A DNA stretch of 64,000 bases, from assembly GCF_051014685.1 (NCBI RefSeq), contig NW_027478523.1, positions 372,001 through 436,000 of the forward strand. Reading direction: 5' to 3'. Below the pieces are notes generated by a model. That model saw nothing but the letters and a program-made list of their open reading frames with translations. It did no database searches and was not told the origin of the DNA. The translations under genes and the position numbers were made by a program. Below are positions 63,110 to 64,000 of the stretch, one piece after another; positions within the stretch are counted from its first letter, which is position 1, and every line of letters begins with the position of its first letter. This stretch comes from Ptiloglossa arizonensis. Its lineage: Eukaryota; Arthropoda; Insecta; Hymenoptera; Colletidae.

Positions 63110-64000
63110 CGAGTTTCTACTTTCAGATGCAACAGAAATTTTGCGGATTGGTCAATTCGTTCGCGAGATGTGGCAGTTTGGAGGTAAGAAACGCTTGAGA
63201 AACTCAAAATCTTCGCAGTTCTGATGCTCGAAACGAATAACTTGAACGGCCTAGGGGAAAACTACACATACCGTTGTTATCGGGCGAGTTTCTACTTTCA
63301 GATGCAACAGAAATTTTGCGGATTGGTCGATCCGTTCGCGAGATGTGGCAGTTTGGAAGTAAGGAACGCTTGAGAAACTCAAAATTTTCGCAGTTCTGAT
63401 GCTCAAAACGAATAACTAGAACGGCCTAGGGAAAAACTACACCTACCGTTGTAATCGGGCGAGCTTCTACTTTCAGATGCAACAGAAACTTTGCGGATTG
63501 GTCAATCCGTTCGCGAGATATGGCAGTTTGGAGGTAAGAAACGCTCGAGAAACTCAAAATTTTCGCAGTTCTGATGCTCGAAACGAATAACTAGAAACGC
63601 CTAGGGGAAAAGTGCGCATACCGTTGTAATCGGGCGAGTTTCTACTTTCAGATGCAACAGAAATTTTGCGGATTGATCAATCCGTTCGCGAGATATGGCA
63701 GTTTGGAGGTAAGAAACGCTTGAGAAACTCAAAATTTTGGCAGTTCTGATGCTCAAAACGAATAACTAGAACGGCTTAGGGGAAAACTACACCTACCGTT
63801 GTAATCGGGCGAGTTTCTGCTTTCAGATGCAACAGTAATTTTGCGGATTGGTCAATCCGTTCGCTCGATATGGCAGTTTGGAGGTAAGAAACGCTCGAGA
63901 AACTCCAAGTTTTCGCAGTTCTGATGCTCGAAACGAAGAACTAGAACCGCCTAGGGGAAAAGTGCGCATACCGTTGTAATCGGGCGAGTTTCTACTTTCA
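63110..64000. repeat. 21-monomer higher-order repeat, copy 2, cut by window end
   Basis: These are the first 891 bp of a second tandem copy of the 3,675-bp unit. The one difference noticed is aactccaag near 63903, which reads aactcaaag at 60228. The final partial monomer starts at 63873. The array shows no sign of ending here, so it continues beyond the window. Confidence 0.85.

Larger units (their letters stand above)
1..64000. repeat. 175-bp satellite DNA array, about 366 head-to-tail monomers
   Basis: The landmark gcagtttgga recurs every 175 bp from base 1 to base 63873, always in the same orientation, with no intervening unique sequence. A typical monomer is about 43% GC. It contains, in order: gcagtttgga (1-10), an aaaatttt tract (34-41), gatgctcgaa (51-60), ggcctagggg (76-85), accgttg (98-104), atcgggcgag (107-116), cagatgcaac (127-136), a gattggtcaatc dyad (149-160) and cgttcgcgag (161-170). 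Sequence subtypes are set by diagnostic bases at positions 11, 12, 24, 37, 39, 58, 62, 65-67, 71, 75-76, 87, 90-96, 102, 106, 108, 122, 127, 154, 157 and 167-173. The length is close to nucleosome plus linker, as in many centromeric satellites. The satellite family and species are not recognised. No gene or transposon is embedded anywhere. Confidence 0.98.

Noticed and set aside
1..64000. CRISPR array.
   Set aside because: The period is 175 bp with the whole unit repeated. There are no unique spacers between short direct repeats and no cas genes.
1..64000. Transposon, LTR array or rolling-circle element.
   Set aside because: No terminal repeats, target-site duplications, polymerase, integrase or transposase coding sequence, or interruption of the 175-bp phase was found.
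1..64000. Tandem 5S rRNA, tRNA or snRNA gene cluster.
   Set aside because: ggtcgatcc in one subtype resembles a RNA polymerase III B box but lacks a base of GGTTCGANNCC. The only A-box-like word (tggcagtttgg) is too far upstream and imperfect. No tRNA or 5S fold was recognised.
1..64000. Telomeric repeats or simple microsatellites.
   Set aside because: No short tandem telomere-type motif or long homopolymer run occurs. The longest runs are four or five bases.
1..64000. Naming the host species or satellite family.
   Set aside because: I do not recognise the monomer, and base composition plus CpG content are not enough to assign a taxon. A search of satellite and genome databases with one monomer would settle it.

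Overview
The whole 64 kb window is one uninterrupted head-to-tail satellite DNA array. I see no gene, RNA gene, transposon or unique-sequence island in it. The monomer is 175 bp. Monomer position 1 is taken here as the first g of gcagtttgga, which falls on window base 1. The window holds 365 complete monomers plus a 128-bp partial monomer at 63873-64000. All lie in the same orientation.

The organism cannot be named from this sequence. Kilobase-scale higher-order repeats (HORs) built from near-nucleosome-length monomers over tens of kilobases are typical of eukaryotic centromeric or pericentromeric heterochromatin. A hand count on one typical monomer gives about 43% GC and 12 CpG dinucleotides against about 8 expected. 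The array is therefore not CpG-depleted. This fits a genome with little CpG methylation, such as many invertebrates, or very recent homogenisation; it is only a hint.

Layout: 1-2112 is a leading segment of related but more individually variable monomers. 2113-9857 holds two adjacent copies of a 22-monomer HOR (3,850 bp). 9858-12745 carries a tandem 6-monomer duplication. About 12.1-21.9 kb and 22.2-32.2 kb are two versions of a roughly 10-kb superunit whose alignment offset steps between 53 and 60 monomers. 31.3-38.2 kb is a patchwork of 6-, 10- and 12-monomer duplications. 38221-41370 is a 9-monomer (1,575 bp) tandem duplication. 39796-48020 and 48021-56070 are tandem copies of a 47- and a 46-monomer superunit. 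56.1-59.4 kb holds 6- and 5-monomer steps. 59435-64000 is a 21-monomer HOR (3,675 bp) whose second copy runs off the window.

The array works as a recombination record, not as a set of genes. Only seven single-base length changes occur in 64 kb, and two of those are copies of two others; every larger rearrangement found is a whole number of monomers. The most notable internal element is a partial CENP-B-box-like motif at monomer positions 97-113, which a common monomer subtype disrupts at a core base. Other elements are a 16-bp perfect palindrome in some subtypes and an 8-bp inverted repeat spaced at half the monomer length. The short open reading frames in the window are by-products of the repeat and are not annotated as genes.
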